Under the pieces are notes generated by a model. It saw nothing but the letters and a program-made list of their open reading frames with translations, did no database searches and was not told the origin of the DNA. The position numbers and the translations under genes were made by a program. Shown here piece after piece: positions 1 to 7,581 of a DNA stretch of 64,000 bases. Within the stretch, counting starts at the first letter, position 1. Each line of letters starts with the position of its first letter. This stretch comes from DASWHF01 sp036393295 (GTDB lineage: Bacteria > Pseudomonadota > Gammaproteobacteria > Acidiferrobacterales > UBA6901), in contig DASWHF010000045.1 in assembly GCA_036393295.1 (NCBI GenBank), positions 1 to 64,000 of the forward strand, read 5' to 3'.

Positions 1-145
1 CCTCGTCGTGCCTGTCGCCGGCCGCGCCGCCCAGCCACCTCACTAGCAGCACGATCGCCAGAATAATGATTCCCCAGTACACGACCATGTGCAGCAAGCC
101 GCCACCCCAGAACCCTGCTCCGAACCCGCCCATGTCATGCCACAT
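1..145 (-). CDS. SHOCT-type small membrane protein, C-terminus cut by window edge
   Basis: Reading from the ATG at 145, the peptide starts MWHDMGGFGAGFWGGG and continues into one hydrophobic helix (about residues 18-36), then GGAAGDRHDE before the window ends. This Gly/Trp/Met-rich head plus a single membrane helix is typical of short SHOCT-domain proteins that often sit beside copper genes, but the SHOCT domain itself would lie outside the window. The start overlaps the last 11 bases of the upstream P-type ATPase gene, so it is probably translated from the same mRNA. The function is unknown. Confidence 0.6.
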   Translation of the reverse strand, partial: MWHDMGGFGAGFWGGGLLHMVVYWGIIILAIVLLVRWLGGAAGDRHDE

Positions 146-2258
146 CGCTGACCTCCCGCCCCGAGAGGCCGGGACGCGCCCCGGCGCGTTCCAGCAGCTT
201 GGCGTTGATCGCCACGATCACCGTGCTGAGCGACATGAAGGCCGCGCCCATCGCCGGCGACAGCAGCACGCCCAGGTTGAAGGCCACACCGGCGGCGAGC
301 GGGATCGCCACCACGTTGTAGCCGGTCGCCCACAGCAGGTTCTGCACCATCTTGCCGTAGGTGGCGCGCGACAGCGCCATGATCGCCGCGACGTCGCGCG
401 GGTCCGAGCGCACCAGCACGATATCGGCCGACTCGATGGCCACGTCGGTGCCGGCGCCGATGGCGATGCCGAGGTCCGATTCGACCAGGGCCGGGGCGTC
501 GTTCACGCCGTCGCCCACCATGGCCACGCTCAAGCCCCGGCGCTTGACCTCCCGGATCTTCTCGGCCTTTTCGTGCGGCAGCACCTCGGCGAAATAATCG
601 TCGAGCCCGAGCTCGCCGGCGACGGTGCGCGCCACCGTCTCGGTGTCGCCGGTCAGGATCATGCACTGGATGCCCATCCGCTTGAGCTGGGCGATCGCCG
701 CATACGACTCCTTGCGCACGATGTCGGCGAGCGCCACGGCGCCGATGACCGTTCCGTCCTCGACCACGAACACGACGGTCTTGCCCTGCTCGGCGAGCCG
801 GGCCGGGCGTTCGTCGCCGACGGTCAGATCGTGCTCGCGCAGATAGCCGGGGCTCACCACCTTCAGGGCGCGTCCGTCGACGCGCGCCTCGGCGCCCTGC
901 CCGGTGATATTGCGGAAGCCCTCAACCCTGCCGAGCTTGAGGCCGCGCTCCTTGGCGGTCTCGACAATGCCACGCGCTATCGGATGCTCCGACTGGCTTT
1001 CGAGCGTCGCCGCCAGGCGCAGCAGCTCGGATTCGTCGCGCGCGGCGAGCGGCACCACGTCCGAGACGCCGAACCGGCCCTCGGTGAGCGTGCCGGTCTT
1101 GTCGAACACGATCGCCTGGAGATTGCGTGCGCGCTCGAAGGCGGCGCGGTCGCGGATCAGCAGGCCGCTGCGGGCGGACAGCGAGGTGCTCACCGCCACG
1201 ACCAGCGGCACCGCCAGGCCGAGGGCGTGCGGACAGGTGATGACCATCACCGTCACCATGCGCTCCAGCGCGAACTCGAAGCCTTGGCCCAACCCGAGCC
1301 ACACGGACAGCGTGAGCCCGCCGGCGCCGAGCGCGAGCCAGGTCAGCCACTGGGCCGCGCGGTTGGCGAGGTCCTGGGTGCGCGAGCGCGTGGCCTGGGC
1401 GCGGCGCACCATGTCGATCACCTGCGACAGATAGGTCGCCGCGCCGGTCTTGCGGATCTCCAGCGTGACGGCGCCCTCGCCGTTCACCGAGCCGCCGATC
1501 ACCTCCTCGCCCGGGCCCTTTGCGACCGGCTTGGACTCGCCGGTCAGCATCGACTGATTGAGGCTGGTCCGGCCCTCGATGATGGTGCCGTCCGTCGGCA
1601 CCTTTTCGCCCGGCTTGACCACCACCCGGTCGCCCGGCTGCAGCGCGGTCACGGACACGTCCTCGAGGTCGCCGCGTGCGTTCAGGCGATGCGCGGTGCT
1701 CGGCAGCAGCTTGACCAGCGCCTCGAGCGCGCCCGACGCGCCCATGACCGACTTCATCTCGATCCAATGCCCGAGCAGCATGATGTCGATGAGCGTGGCG
1801 AGCTCCCAGAAGAGCAACTTGCCGCCGAGACCGAACACGACCGCGCTCGAATAGAAATAAGCCACGCTGACGGCCAGCGCGATCAGGGTCATCATGCCGG
1901 GCCGGCGCGCCGCGAGGTCGCCGACGAAGCCCTTGAGGAACGGCCAGCCGCCGTAGACGTACACGACGCTCGACAGCCCGAACAGCATGTACAGATCGCC
2001 GCGGAACGTCAGCACCGCTTCCAGACCCAGGAACTGCCGGATCATCGGCGACAGGACCAGGATCGGCACGGTCAGCGCGGCGGATACCCAGAAGCGCCGC
2101 CGGTAATCGGCGATCATGCCGCCGTGGTCGTGGCCGGCGTGGATCGGTGCGGCATGTTCCACAAGTGCGCCGGCCGTATGGCCGGCACGGCCGGTGTCCC
2201 CGGCATCGGCGTCATGCGCCGGAGGGTGGTGATGCGTTTGCGCGTGCTCGTGGGCCAT
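135..2258 (-). CDS. copB: P1B-type (CopB-like, CPH motif) heavy-metal translocating ATPase
   Basis: This 707-residue inner-membrane metal pump should use ATP to export copper or silver ions. Visible motifs are TGES at 239-242, the transmembrane metal motif CPH at 342-344, the phosphorylation site DKTGT at 386-390, SEHP at 423-426 and GDGVND at 582-587. CPH rather than CPC marks the P1B-3 (CopB) subgroup. There is no N-terminal CxxC HMA domain; instead the first 46 residues are His-rich (HEHAQTHHHPPAHD and HAGHDHGG), a common CopB feature. The ATG at 2258 was chosen because the longer frame runs back through the glutaredoxin-like gene. It lies downstream of MerR and glutaredoxin-like genes under a MerR-type promoter, which suggests metal induction. 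The ion (Cu+, Cu2+ or Ag+) cannot be fixed from sequence. Confidence 0.93.
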   Translation of the reverse strand: MAHEHAQTHHHPPAHDADAGDTGRAGHTAGALVEHAAPIHAGHDHGGMIADYRRRFWVSAALTVPILVLSPMIRQFLGLEAVLTFRGDLYMLFGLSSVVYVYGGWPFLKGFVGDLAARRPGMMTLIALAVSVAYFYSSAVVFGLGGKLLFWELATLIDIMLLGHWIEMKSVMGASGALEALVKLLPSTAHRLNARGDLEDVSVTALQPGDRVVVKPGEKVPTDGTIIEGRTSLNQSMLTGESKPVAKGPGEEVIGGSVNGEGAVTLEIRKTGAATYLSQVIDMVRRAQATRSRTQDLANRAAQWLTWLALGAGGLTLSVWLGLGQGFEFALERMVTVMVITCPHALGLAVPLVVAVSTSLSARSGLLIRDRAAFERARNLQAIVFDKTGTLTEGRFGVSDVVPLAARDESELLRLAATLESQSEHPIARGIVETAKERGLKLGRVEGFRNITGQGAEARVDGRALKVVSPGYLREHDLTVGDERPARLAEQGKTVVFVVEDGTVIGAVALADIVRKESYAAIAQLKRMGIQCMILTGDTETVARTVAGELGLDDYFAEVLPHEKAEKIREVKRRGLSVAMVGDGVNDAPALVESDLGIAIGAGTDVAIESADIVLVRSDPRDVAAIMALSRATYGKMVQNLLWATGYNVVAIPLAAGVAFNLGVLLSPAMGAAFMSLSTVIVAINAKLLERAGARPGLSGREVSDVA

Positions 2259-2274
2259 GGTCGGCAGGTGCGGG

Positions 2275-2508
2275 TCAGGGTTTGCGACCGGCGAAGAAGG
2301 CGCGCAGCTCGCTTTCGCTGGGTTGGCCGCGAAACACCACGACCTCGTCGACCACCAGATTGGGCGAGTGGCGGATGCCGTAACGGCGCGCAAGGTCCGG
2401 ATCGTCCTCGACGAAGACGAGCTCGTAGGCGATACCCAGGTCCCGGAGCTCATGCTCGAGGTTGGGGCGGTGGCTGCAGGTCCGGGTGGCAATGAGTTTT
2501 ACGATCAT
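2275..2508 (-). CDS. Glutaredoxin/thioredoxin-fold small protein
   Basis: A 77-residue cytosolic protein with a thioredoxin-like beta-alpha-beta start (MIVKLIATRTC), one cysteine at position 11 in TCSHRP, and a cis-Pro-like HSPNLVV near residue 49. The usual CxxC is reduced to CxxR, so a monothiol redox or metal-handling role is more likely than dithiol reduction. An AGGAG stands seven bases before the ATG at 2508, which supports this start over the longer frame. It lies between merR and the P-type ATPase and is probably co-transcribed with both. The partner is unknown; donation of metal to the pump or protection of thiols is inference. Confidence 0.75.
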   Translation of the reverse strand: MIVKLIATRTCSHRPNLEHELRDLGIAYELVFVEDDPDLARRYGIRHSPNLVVDEVVVFRGQPSESELRAFFAGRKP

Positions 2509-2586
2509 GGTTTCACTCCTGGTCCGCTGGTCCGCGCCGCTGCGCGCACGGCGGTCGACTGTCAATTCGTTGGTCGGTTCCTGCGA

Positions 2587-3060
2587 TCACGGCGCGCTCG
2601 AAGTTATCAAGTGATCCACGCTGTCGCTGTCCGGCACACCGTCCGGCAGGCGATCCCATTGCTCCAACGCGCGTTCCATTCGCCGCTGTAGCGCCGCCAG
2701 TTCGCGCAGTCGCTTGCGGTTGTCCGGCAGCCGCCGTGCCAGAATGGCGCGCACCTGCGGACAACGGTCGGCGCCGCGTTCGGCGTCGCGCAGGATGCGG
2801 CTGATTTCGCGCAACGTGCACCCGAGCTCGCGTGCCTGGCGGATGAAGCACAGCCGCCGCAGGTGATCCTCGGAGAACAGCTTGTAGCCGTTCCCCGGAT
2901 CGCGCGCCGGTCGCAGCAGCCCGATGCGCGTGTAATACCGCACCACGTGCGCAGGAACACCGGCCTGTCGCGCCAGTCGGCCGACGGTCGCGGCGAACGC
3001 GGTCCGGGCCGCCGGGTGGCCGCGGTGCGAAGCGGCGGTATCGCGACGCCTGCCGGCCAT
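2587..3060 (-). CDS. MerR-family metal-responsive regulator, lacking the C-terminal metal cysteines
   Basis: A 157-residue regulator. The winged helix-turn-helix starts near residue 26 (VGRLARQAGVPAHVVRYYTR), and the dimerisation helix follows at about 101-135. The cysteine at the conserved site before that helix is present (C100 in DRCPQV). The C-terminal metal loop is not: residues 143-150 read PDSDSVDH, where the paralogue encoded at 5162-5584 has DGCGRFCH. The first 24 residues form an Arg/Ala-rich extension, so the true start could be internal. The gene follows a MerR-type promoter at 3246-3276 and precedes the glutaredoxin-like and ATPase genes, a normal autoregulated layout. The signal it senses is uncertain because of the missing ligands. 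Confidence 0.85.
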   Translation of the reverse strand: MAGRRRDTAASHRGHPAARTAFAATVGRLARQAGVPAHVVRYYTRIGLLRPARDPGNGYKLFSEDHLRRLCFIRQARELGCTLREISRILRDAERGADRCPQVRAILARRLPDNRKRLRELAALQRRMERALEQWDRLPDGVPDSDSVDHLITSSAP

Positions 3061-3067
3061 GAGCGGT

Positions 3068-3166
3068 TCAACTCCGCGGACGCCGACGGCGCGCCGGGGC
3101 GTCGCCGGGTCGGCCGACGGCGACGGCCGACTCGCTACCGCACTCGCCGAAGTCGAGGTTATGCAT
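3068..3166 (-). CDS. Possible 32-residue leader ORF upstream of merR
   Basis: Between the MerR-type promoter and the merR start codon there is a short frame starting MHNLDFGECGSESAV and ending in an Arg-rich tail (ARRRRPRS). It has a good Shine-Dalgarno (GGGAGG, four bases before the ATG), whereas the merR ATG at 3060 has none of its own. The stop codon is seven bases before that ATG, so translational coupling is plausible. No family is recognised. It may be only a leader that passes ribosomes to merR, or chance. Confidence 0.3.
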   Translation of the reverse strand: MHNLDFGECGSESAVAVGRPGDAPARRRRPRS

Positions 3167-3245
3167 CCAACCTCCCGCGATCAACACTGCGTTTGCCTGC
3201 CCGACCGGCCATCCCTCGGCGCGCGCGGTCAAAGCTGTCACTCGC

Positions 3246-3276
3246 TTTCTACACCTGCGTGCAGGTCATAGGTCAA
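3246..3276 (-). promoter_or_regulatory. MerR-type promoter/operator for the merR-glutaredoxin-ATPase unit
   Basis: On the minus strand a -35 TTGACC (3271-3276) and a -10 TAGAAA (3246-3251) are separated by 19 bases, longer than the 17-base optimum, as in MerR/CueR promoters. The spacer carries ACCTGC-AC-GCAGGT. The wider dyad ACCT...AGGT begins inside the -35 box with the 7-7-7 geometry known from copA promoters. It points at the leader ORF and merR. Confidence 0.7.
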
Positions 3277-3294
3277 GGCCCGACCCGGACCGGT

Positions 3295-3507
3295 CTAGAC
3301 GTAGCCGTCGGGCTCGCCGGGATGGCGATGCCGGCCCGCGCGATCGCCGCTGAGATACCGCTCGGGGTCGGCAGCGAATTCCTTGCGGCAGCCCTCCGAG
3401 CAGAAATAGTAAACATTGCCGCGGTATTCGACCGGTGGCGGCGCTTCCGCCGGCGGCACCGCCATCTTGCAGACCGGGTCGATCCTGGCCTGACGATCGC
3501 CGCTCAT
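3295..3507 (-). CDS. YHS-domain metal-binding protein
   Basis: A 70-residue protein with the full YHS pattern: DPVCKM (C13), then YYFCSEGCRKEF (C36, C40), and a basic, His-containing tail (AGRHRHPGEPDG). YHS domains bind metal ions, often copper, and occur on P1B ATPases, oxidases and as free proteins. No signal peptide is visible, so it is predicted to be cytosolic. Its ATG shares one base with the TAA stop of the beta-propeller gene (TAATG), a strong sign of translational coupling. Pairing with a periplasmic propeller and a cytochrome c is unusual, and its role in that unit is unknown. Confidence 0.8.
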   Translation of the reverse strand: MSGDRQARIDPVCKMAVPPAEAPPPVEYRGNVYYFCSEGCRKEFAADPERYLSGDRAGRHRHPGEPDGYV

Positions 3508-4499
3508 TATCTGACCACCGCCATCTGGTGCCCCTCGCCGCCCGGCAGGGCGATCTCGCCGATCAGCTTCAGCGTCTTCTGGTCGACGATCCAGATCTTC
3601 GGTGCGCTCCGGCTCGATACGTAGACTTCACCGGTCGCGCGGATGGTGTTCAAGTGATAGGGCGCGGGCGCCAGCGTCAGGCGGCGCTCGGCGCCGTTCG
3701 ACGTATCGATCGCCACCAGCACGTCGCCTTTTTGGCTGCTCACGAACAGGGTCTTGCCGTCATTGCCGATGTCGAGGCCGTGCACCTTGTCGGCGATTTT
3801 GTAACTGCGCTCGACCTTGCCGGACGCCAGGCTCACCGCCGATACGCTGCCGGCCTTGGGATTCGTGACATAGATGGTGCGCTCGTCGCCGGAGAACACC
3901 AGGTGCTCGGGACCGGGGCCGGCGGCGAGCGTGCGCGTCACCTTCCAGGTGGACAGATCGATCTCGCTCACCGTGCCGTTGCCGCTGTTGCTCACGTAGG
4001 CGCGCTTGCCGTCGCGGCTGACGAGCGTGTAGTTCGGCGCCGGCCCGGTCGGAACGGTGCGCGCGATGGTGTTGCTCTCCAGATCCAGCACGCTCACGTA
4101 GCCGCGGGTCGGATGCGTCGACAGCACGTAGCGGCCGTCGGGGGTGATCGCCTGGTGGTGGGTCCAGCCGGCGACCGGCACCACCAGCGTCACGTGGCCG
4201 TGCTCGGGATGAATGAGGTACAGCTTGCTGTTCGGCGTGTCGTGCGGCGCGCCGGCCGGAACCGGCGTCTCGTTCAGACTGCCCGCCACCAGGTACTCGC
4301 CGTCGGGTGTCGCCACCAGCCCGTGCGGGTTCTCGACGCCGGAGAAACGCTTCGTGACACGGTGCGTGGCCGCATCGACGGCCACCACCTCGTTGGCTGA
4401 CCCGAGCGGGACGTAGACGGTCGGTGCGGCCGCCAGCGGCGGCGGCGCCGCGAGTGTCGCGACCAATGCGACCATTGGCATCGTGATTGATTTCGTCAT
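3507..4499 (-). CDS. Secreted YncE/YVTN-type beta-propeller protein
   Basis: A 330-residue protein. Residues 1 to about 24 form a signal peptide ending in Ala residues (PLAAAPTVYV). The rest is a series of roughly 40-residue propeller blades with recurring xxVYVSNxxxGTVSxID and DGKxLFVSS patterns, typical of the YVTN/YncE family. A periplasmic location is predicted. Such proteins often accompany cytochromes or c-type electron-transfer systems, but no catalytic residue can be assigned. The gene lies 32 bases after the cytochrome c gene and overlaps the YHS start by one base, so the three form one unit behind the MerR-type promoter at 5134-5165. Function unknown. Confidence 0.8.
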   Translation of the reverse strand: MTKSITMPMVALVATLAAPPPLAAAPTVYVPLGSANEVVAVDAATHRVTKRFSGVENPHGLVATPDGEYLVAGSLNETPVPAGAPHDTPNSKLYLIHPEHGHVTLVVPVAGWTHHQAITPDGRYVLSTHPTRGYVSVLDLESNTIARTVPTGPAPNYTLVSRDGKRAYVSNSGNGTVSEIDLSTWKVTRTLAAGPGPEHLVFSGDERTIYVTNPKAGSVSAVSLASGKVERSYKIADKVHGLDIGNDGKTLFVSSQKGDVLVAIDTSNGAERRLTLAPAPYHLNTIRATGEVYVSSRSAPKIWIVDQKTLKLIGEIALPGGEGHQMAVVR

Positions 4500-4531
4500 G
4501 CCGATCTCCTCTGAAGTGCGCGCGCGGCGCA

Positions 4532-4981
4532 TCAAGGTGCCGCGCCCGGGGCGAAGCTTCTCCGGATGTACTCGAGCACTGCCCGCAGGTCGGCCTCCGT
4601 CAGCGTCGGATCGCCACCCTTGGGCGGCATCGCGGCGGGCACCCCCGGACGTTGCACGCCTTCGAGCGTGCTCTGCAGCAGCGCCGCGTCGGACTTCGAC
4701 AGCGGCCCGCCGGCTTCGGTAAAGTCCGGCACGCCCGGCATCAGGCCGCCGCCGTCCGGGCCGTGACAGGCAAGGCAGGCGCGTTGATAGATCTGCTCGC
4801 CGCGCGTGTCCGCCCAGGCGTCCGCTGCGCCCAGCAGCGCCGCACACGCCGCCGCGAGCATCCGGCATCGCCGCCCTACGCTGGGCCGATCGCCCGCGCT
4901 GGTGGTCGCGGACGCTACCCGCCCTGCCGGTGCGGTGCCTCCGACGCGCGCCACCCACAATGCACCGACGACCCTGATCAC
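4532..4981 (-). CDS. Monohaem c-type cytochrome, exported
   Basis: The mature part holds one haem-binding motif CLACH followed by GPDGGG, and a probable axial methionine in AAMPPKGGD, as in small class I cytochromes c. The hydrophobic export segment reads RRCRMLAAACAALLG followed by DAWA. Two starts are possible. The GTG at 4981 has GAGGAG five bases upstream and gives 149 residues but a very long n-region. The ATG at 4861 gives 110 residues but lacks the basic n-region and a clear Shine-Dalgarno. The former is given here with doubt. The gene leads the propeller-YHS unit. Periplasmic electron transfer is expected; the partner is unknown. Confidence 0.75.
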   Translation of the reverse strand: MIRVVGALWVARVGGTAPAGRVASATTSAGDRPSVGRRCRMLAAACAALLGAADAWADTRGEQIYQRACLACHGPDGGGLMPGVPDFTEAGGPLSKSDAALLQSTLEGVQRPGVPAAMPPKGGDPTLTEADLRAVLEYIRRSFAPGAAP

Positions 4982-5133
4982 GGGCGCTCCTCGACGGTCG
5001 GCCACGATACGTTCCGGCTGCGGCGTTCTGGGTATCGTGAAATCATCATCAGTCTGCGCGCCGGGCGATTCCGTGCAGTTCACCGTTTGCGGCGCCGGCG
5101 TCGTTCGCCGGCCGGCCGCCCAGGCTGAGCAAC

Positions 5134-5165
5134 AGCTTACAACCTGTGCGTCGCTCACAGGTCAA
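5134..5165 (-). promoter_or_regulatory. MerR-type promoter/operator for the cytochrome-propeller-YHS unit
   Basis: On the minus strand a -35 TTGACC (5160-5165) and a -10 TAAGCT (5134-5139) are 20 bases apart. A perfect dyad ACCTGTG-N7-CACAGGT spans the spacer and the inner part of the -35, the same 7-7-7 layout as the CueR site of copA, with a ZntR-like 20-base spacer. It overlaps the stop codon of the merR gene at 5162-5584 and points to the cytochrome c gene. Confidence 0.75.
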
Positions 5166-5584
5166 GCATCATGGCGGACGTCGGTCACGGATTCGATCAG
5201 ATGACAGAACCGGCCGCAGCCGTCGGCCTCGTCCGGCAGCCGCTCCCACCGCGCCAGCGCCCACTCCATGCGCTGCTGCAGCGCGCGCAGCTCCTCGAGC
5301 TTTCGACGGTTTTCCGCGATCCGGCGCGCGAGCATGGTGCGCACCGTGGCGCACGGCGACTCGCCGCCGTCCCGGATCCGCAGGATCCGGCCGATCTCGT
5401 CGAGCGTATAGCCGAGGGCCTGGGCGGCGCGAATGAAGCGCAGGCGCTCGGCGTCGTCGCGCGAGAACAGCTTGTAGCCGTTCTCCGGGTGACGGATCGG
5501 ATCCAGCAGGCCGATGCGCGCGTAGTAACGCACCACGTGCGGTGTGACGTCACCGTGTTTCGACAATTGATTGACGGTCATCAT
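5162..5584 (-). CDS. MerR-family metal-responsive regulator
   Basis: A 140-residue regulator: winged HTH at about 3-70 (TVNQLSKHGDVTPHVVRYYA), then C78 in SPCATV, a dimerisation helix at about 80-115 and a short metal loop with C123, C127 and H128 (CGRFCH). Cys at position 78 is a feature of ZntR, PbrR and MerR rather than CueR, so a divalent ion (Zn, Cd, Pb, Hg) is a fair guess, although the C-x3-C spacing fits no classic member. The start ATG at 5584 has GGAGG eight bases upstream; a second ATG follows at once. The operator at 5134-5165 overlaps the end of the gene and is its likely target, together with the one at 3246-3276. Confidence 0.9.
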   Translation of the reverse strand: MMTVNQLSKHGDVTPHVVRYYARIGLLDPIRHPENGYKLFSRDDAERLRFIRAAQALGYTLDEIGRILRIRDGGESPCATVRTMLARRIAENRRKLEELRALQQRMEWALARWERLPDEADGCGRFCHLIESVTDVRHDA

Positions 5585-5708
5585 GTGAGAATCCTCCAAC
5601 AACCTATGCAATCCGGCGTGCATGTTGACGGCGGGGATACGCGGTCAGTCGGCGTCGCGCGTGAACCGGAGTTCGGGCGCGACGGCGCGCAGCCGCGGGA
5701 GGCGCGGA

Positions 5709-6179
5709 TCAGATCCGCAGACGGGCCGTGCTGAGATACAACGGGACGTGCCAGGCGCGCGGAGGGCCGGAGGCGCGTGGCAAGGGTGATCGTGGTCGTG
5801 CCACCGACACGACCGGTGTGTCCGCGGCGATCGCCCAGAGAGGGTCGCTCGTCGGCGTGGACGGCAGCACGTCGGGCAGTGCGCCCGGCGCGAGATCGAC
5901 ACCGCTCAGCCAGCTGAGGCAGGGGTCGGTCGGCGTGCCCGGCGCATATCCCGGCGACGGCGCCGGATGATCGTGGTCGTGATCGCCGTGGTGGTGCGGG
6001 TCGGGGTGTTCGCTGTCGGCCGCGCCCGGCGGCGACGGGATCGGCGTGTCGGCGAACAGCTCGCAGCACGGCCAGCCGGTCAATATCAGCGACAGGCTCA
6101 GCCAGCCGGTCAGCGCGAGCGCCAGCCCGCGTCGTCGCCGCCGAAGACGCCATCGCATTGACCGGAGCAATCGCATCAA
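5709..6179 (-). CDS. Secreted His-rich protein of unknown function
   Basis: A 156-residue protein with a basic N-terminus (RRRRR at about 14-18) and one hydrophobic segment (ALTGWLSLSLILTGWPCCELF, about residues 22-42), either signal peptide or anchor. It is followed by a His/Asp-rich stretch (HPDPHHHGDHDHDHP, about 58-72) that could chelate metal. The rest is Pro/Ala/Ser-rich and looks unstructured. No family is recognised. It lies 124 bases upstream of a merR gene in the metal island, so a metal-buffering role outside the cytoplasm is plausible inference. Confidence 0.55.
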   Translation of the reverse strand: MMRLLRSMRWRLRRRRRGLALALTGWLSLSLILTGWPCCELFADTPIPSPPGAADSEHPDPHHHGDHDHDHPAPSPGYAPGTPTDPCLSWLSGVDLAPGALPDVLPSTPTSDPLWAIAADTPVVSVARPRSPLPRASGPPRAWHVPLYLSTARLRI

Positions 6180-6419
6180 ACCTGCCCTCCTTGCGCCCGA
6201 CAGCCTACGGGGCGGCCGCGCCGATCCGGGACCGCGGTCGACGTCGTAGGCGACGACCCGGATATCATAACGCCCGGTCGCCGAATCTCGACAATCTCAC
6301 CCGATCGGCGCCCGCGTCCGGAAACGGAACGCCCGCGGCTGCCCACCGATGTGCTGTGAATTGCGATGCTTGTATCATCATTTCCTTATTCAGCTCGATA
6401 GCCATTGTCCAGCGGGTCG

Positions 6420-6875
6420 TCACGGCCGGCGGGGCTGCCGCCGCAGAATCGCCACCGCGACCGGCGGCAGCAAGAGCCACTGCAGGAGCGGCGACAGGCC
6501 GATACCGGCGATCAACGGCATGTTCGGCGCATAGCCCCAGGCCTGGCGCTGATAGACATTGAGCCATTCGCTGTAGACGGTATAACCGACGCCGATCGCC
6601 ACCAACAGCAGCGTTCCGCCCGATGCCGTAACCCAAGGCCAGTCGAGGCGGCGCAGGGCGGCGGCGACCAACAGGTAACTCACGACGGCGATGATCACGT
6701 CACCGACCGTGCAGTGTGCGACGTACGCCGCCACGCGCCAGCGATCCGGCTCCTGCCAAAGCGTGTAGAGCGGCAGGTGCGCGATCTCCCAGACGGCGTT
6801 GAGCGCGGCGGCGATCAACGCCCACTGAACCAGGATGCGCCGCCACTTCGACGCCGGCCCGACCTCGGCGCTCAT
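6420..6875 (-). CDS. Polytopic inner-membrane protein, unknown
   Basis: A 151-residue protein with about four predicted transmembrane helices (roughly residues 14-32, 55-75, 86-103 and 124-145). Polar positions near helix ends include WEIAHLPLY and AHCTVGD. No catalytic motif or known family is recognised. It stands between the His-rich and Met-rich secreted protein genes of the metal island, all on the same strand, so it may belong to that response. It could be a small transporter or redox-associated membrane protein. Confidence 0.65.
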   Translation of the reverse strand: MSAEVGPASKWRRILVQWALIAAALNAVWEIAHLPLYTLWQEPDRWRVAAYVAHCTVGDVIIAVVSYLLVAAALRRLDWPWVTASGGTLLLVAIGVGYTVYSEWLNVYQRQAWGYAPNMPLIAGIGLSPLLQWLLLPPVAVAILRRQPRRP

Positions 6876-6971
6876 GGCGCGCCCCGACTGCGCCAGGGCT
6901 CATGGGCCGCGTCCCGTGCACGCAGCGACGCCCCGGATGCGCCGTCCCGCTCGATCCGGGGCGCCCGCCGT

Positions 6972-7325
6972 CTATTTGCCCGCACCATGCATGCTGAGCT
7001 CGTGCTCACGCTGCATCTGCTCCAACATCAGCTGCATCAACTTTTGGTGCTCCATCATCCATTCCTCGCGCTCGGTGATGGTCATGTTCGGCTTGGCCGG
7101 CTTCATGTCCCGCATGAGCTTCATGTTCTCGTCCATCGCCTTCATGTGCTCCTGCATCAGCCGCTGTTGCTCGCCACCCTTGGCCTGTTCGGCCTTTTCC
7201 AGGGCGCGTTTCGACTCGAGCATGCGCTGCTGGAGCATTCGTTGCCCGGAGTCCTGTCCGGCAAAAGCGGCCGACGGCAACAGGATTCCAAGCGCCAAGA
7301 CCCACATGATCGATTTGTTCCTCAT
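6972..7325 (-). CDS. Met-rich helical periplasmic protein
   Basis: A 117-residue protein: signal peptide residues 1-22 (MRNKSIMWVLALG to AAFAG), then about 95 mature residues that are almost wholly amphipathic helix with about 15 methionines, many as MxxxMxxxM (LMQEHMKAMDENMKLM) and WMMEHQKLMQLM. Such Met arrays bind Cu(I) or Ag(I) in periplasmic proteins; this is known for other families and is only inferred here. The ATG at 7325 is preceded by GAGGTGG and fits the signal peptide better than the upstream ATG at 7358. Two His residues in the tail (SMHGAGK region) add ligands. Confidence 0.7.
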   Translation of the reverse strand: MRNKSIMWVLALGILLPSAAFAGQDSGQRMLQQRMLESKRALEKAEQAKGGEQQRLMQEHMKAMDENMKLMRDMKPAKPNMTITEREEWMMEHQKLMQLMLEQMQREHELSMHGAGK

Positions 7326-7581
7326 GGTCCACCTCGCAGTATTCCCGTAACACGGCATGGCCCCTTACCTCCCGAATCGCCGGCGACCTGACGGCCTGCA
7401 TGGTCCGGGTTCTTCGCGTTGTCCAGTGACCGGCCTGCCGTCGGATGCGGTGAGCGGTCACCGCCCGGTCATTATGCCCCGATGCCTGACCGGCGCGCCA
7501 ACCGCCGACAAACACCTCGGGTCGATTCCCGACATGCGTGCCGCTCACCCCGTGCGCGCCGTCCGGCGCCACCGTCGGCAC

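Noticed and set aside
66..2495. 809-codon plus-strand open frame opposite the P-type ATPase gene
   Set aside because: It is the mirror of a GC-rich gene with clear ATPase motifs; its translation has a shadow-like His/Arg/Gly composition and no domain.
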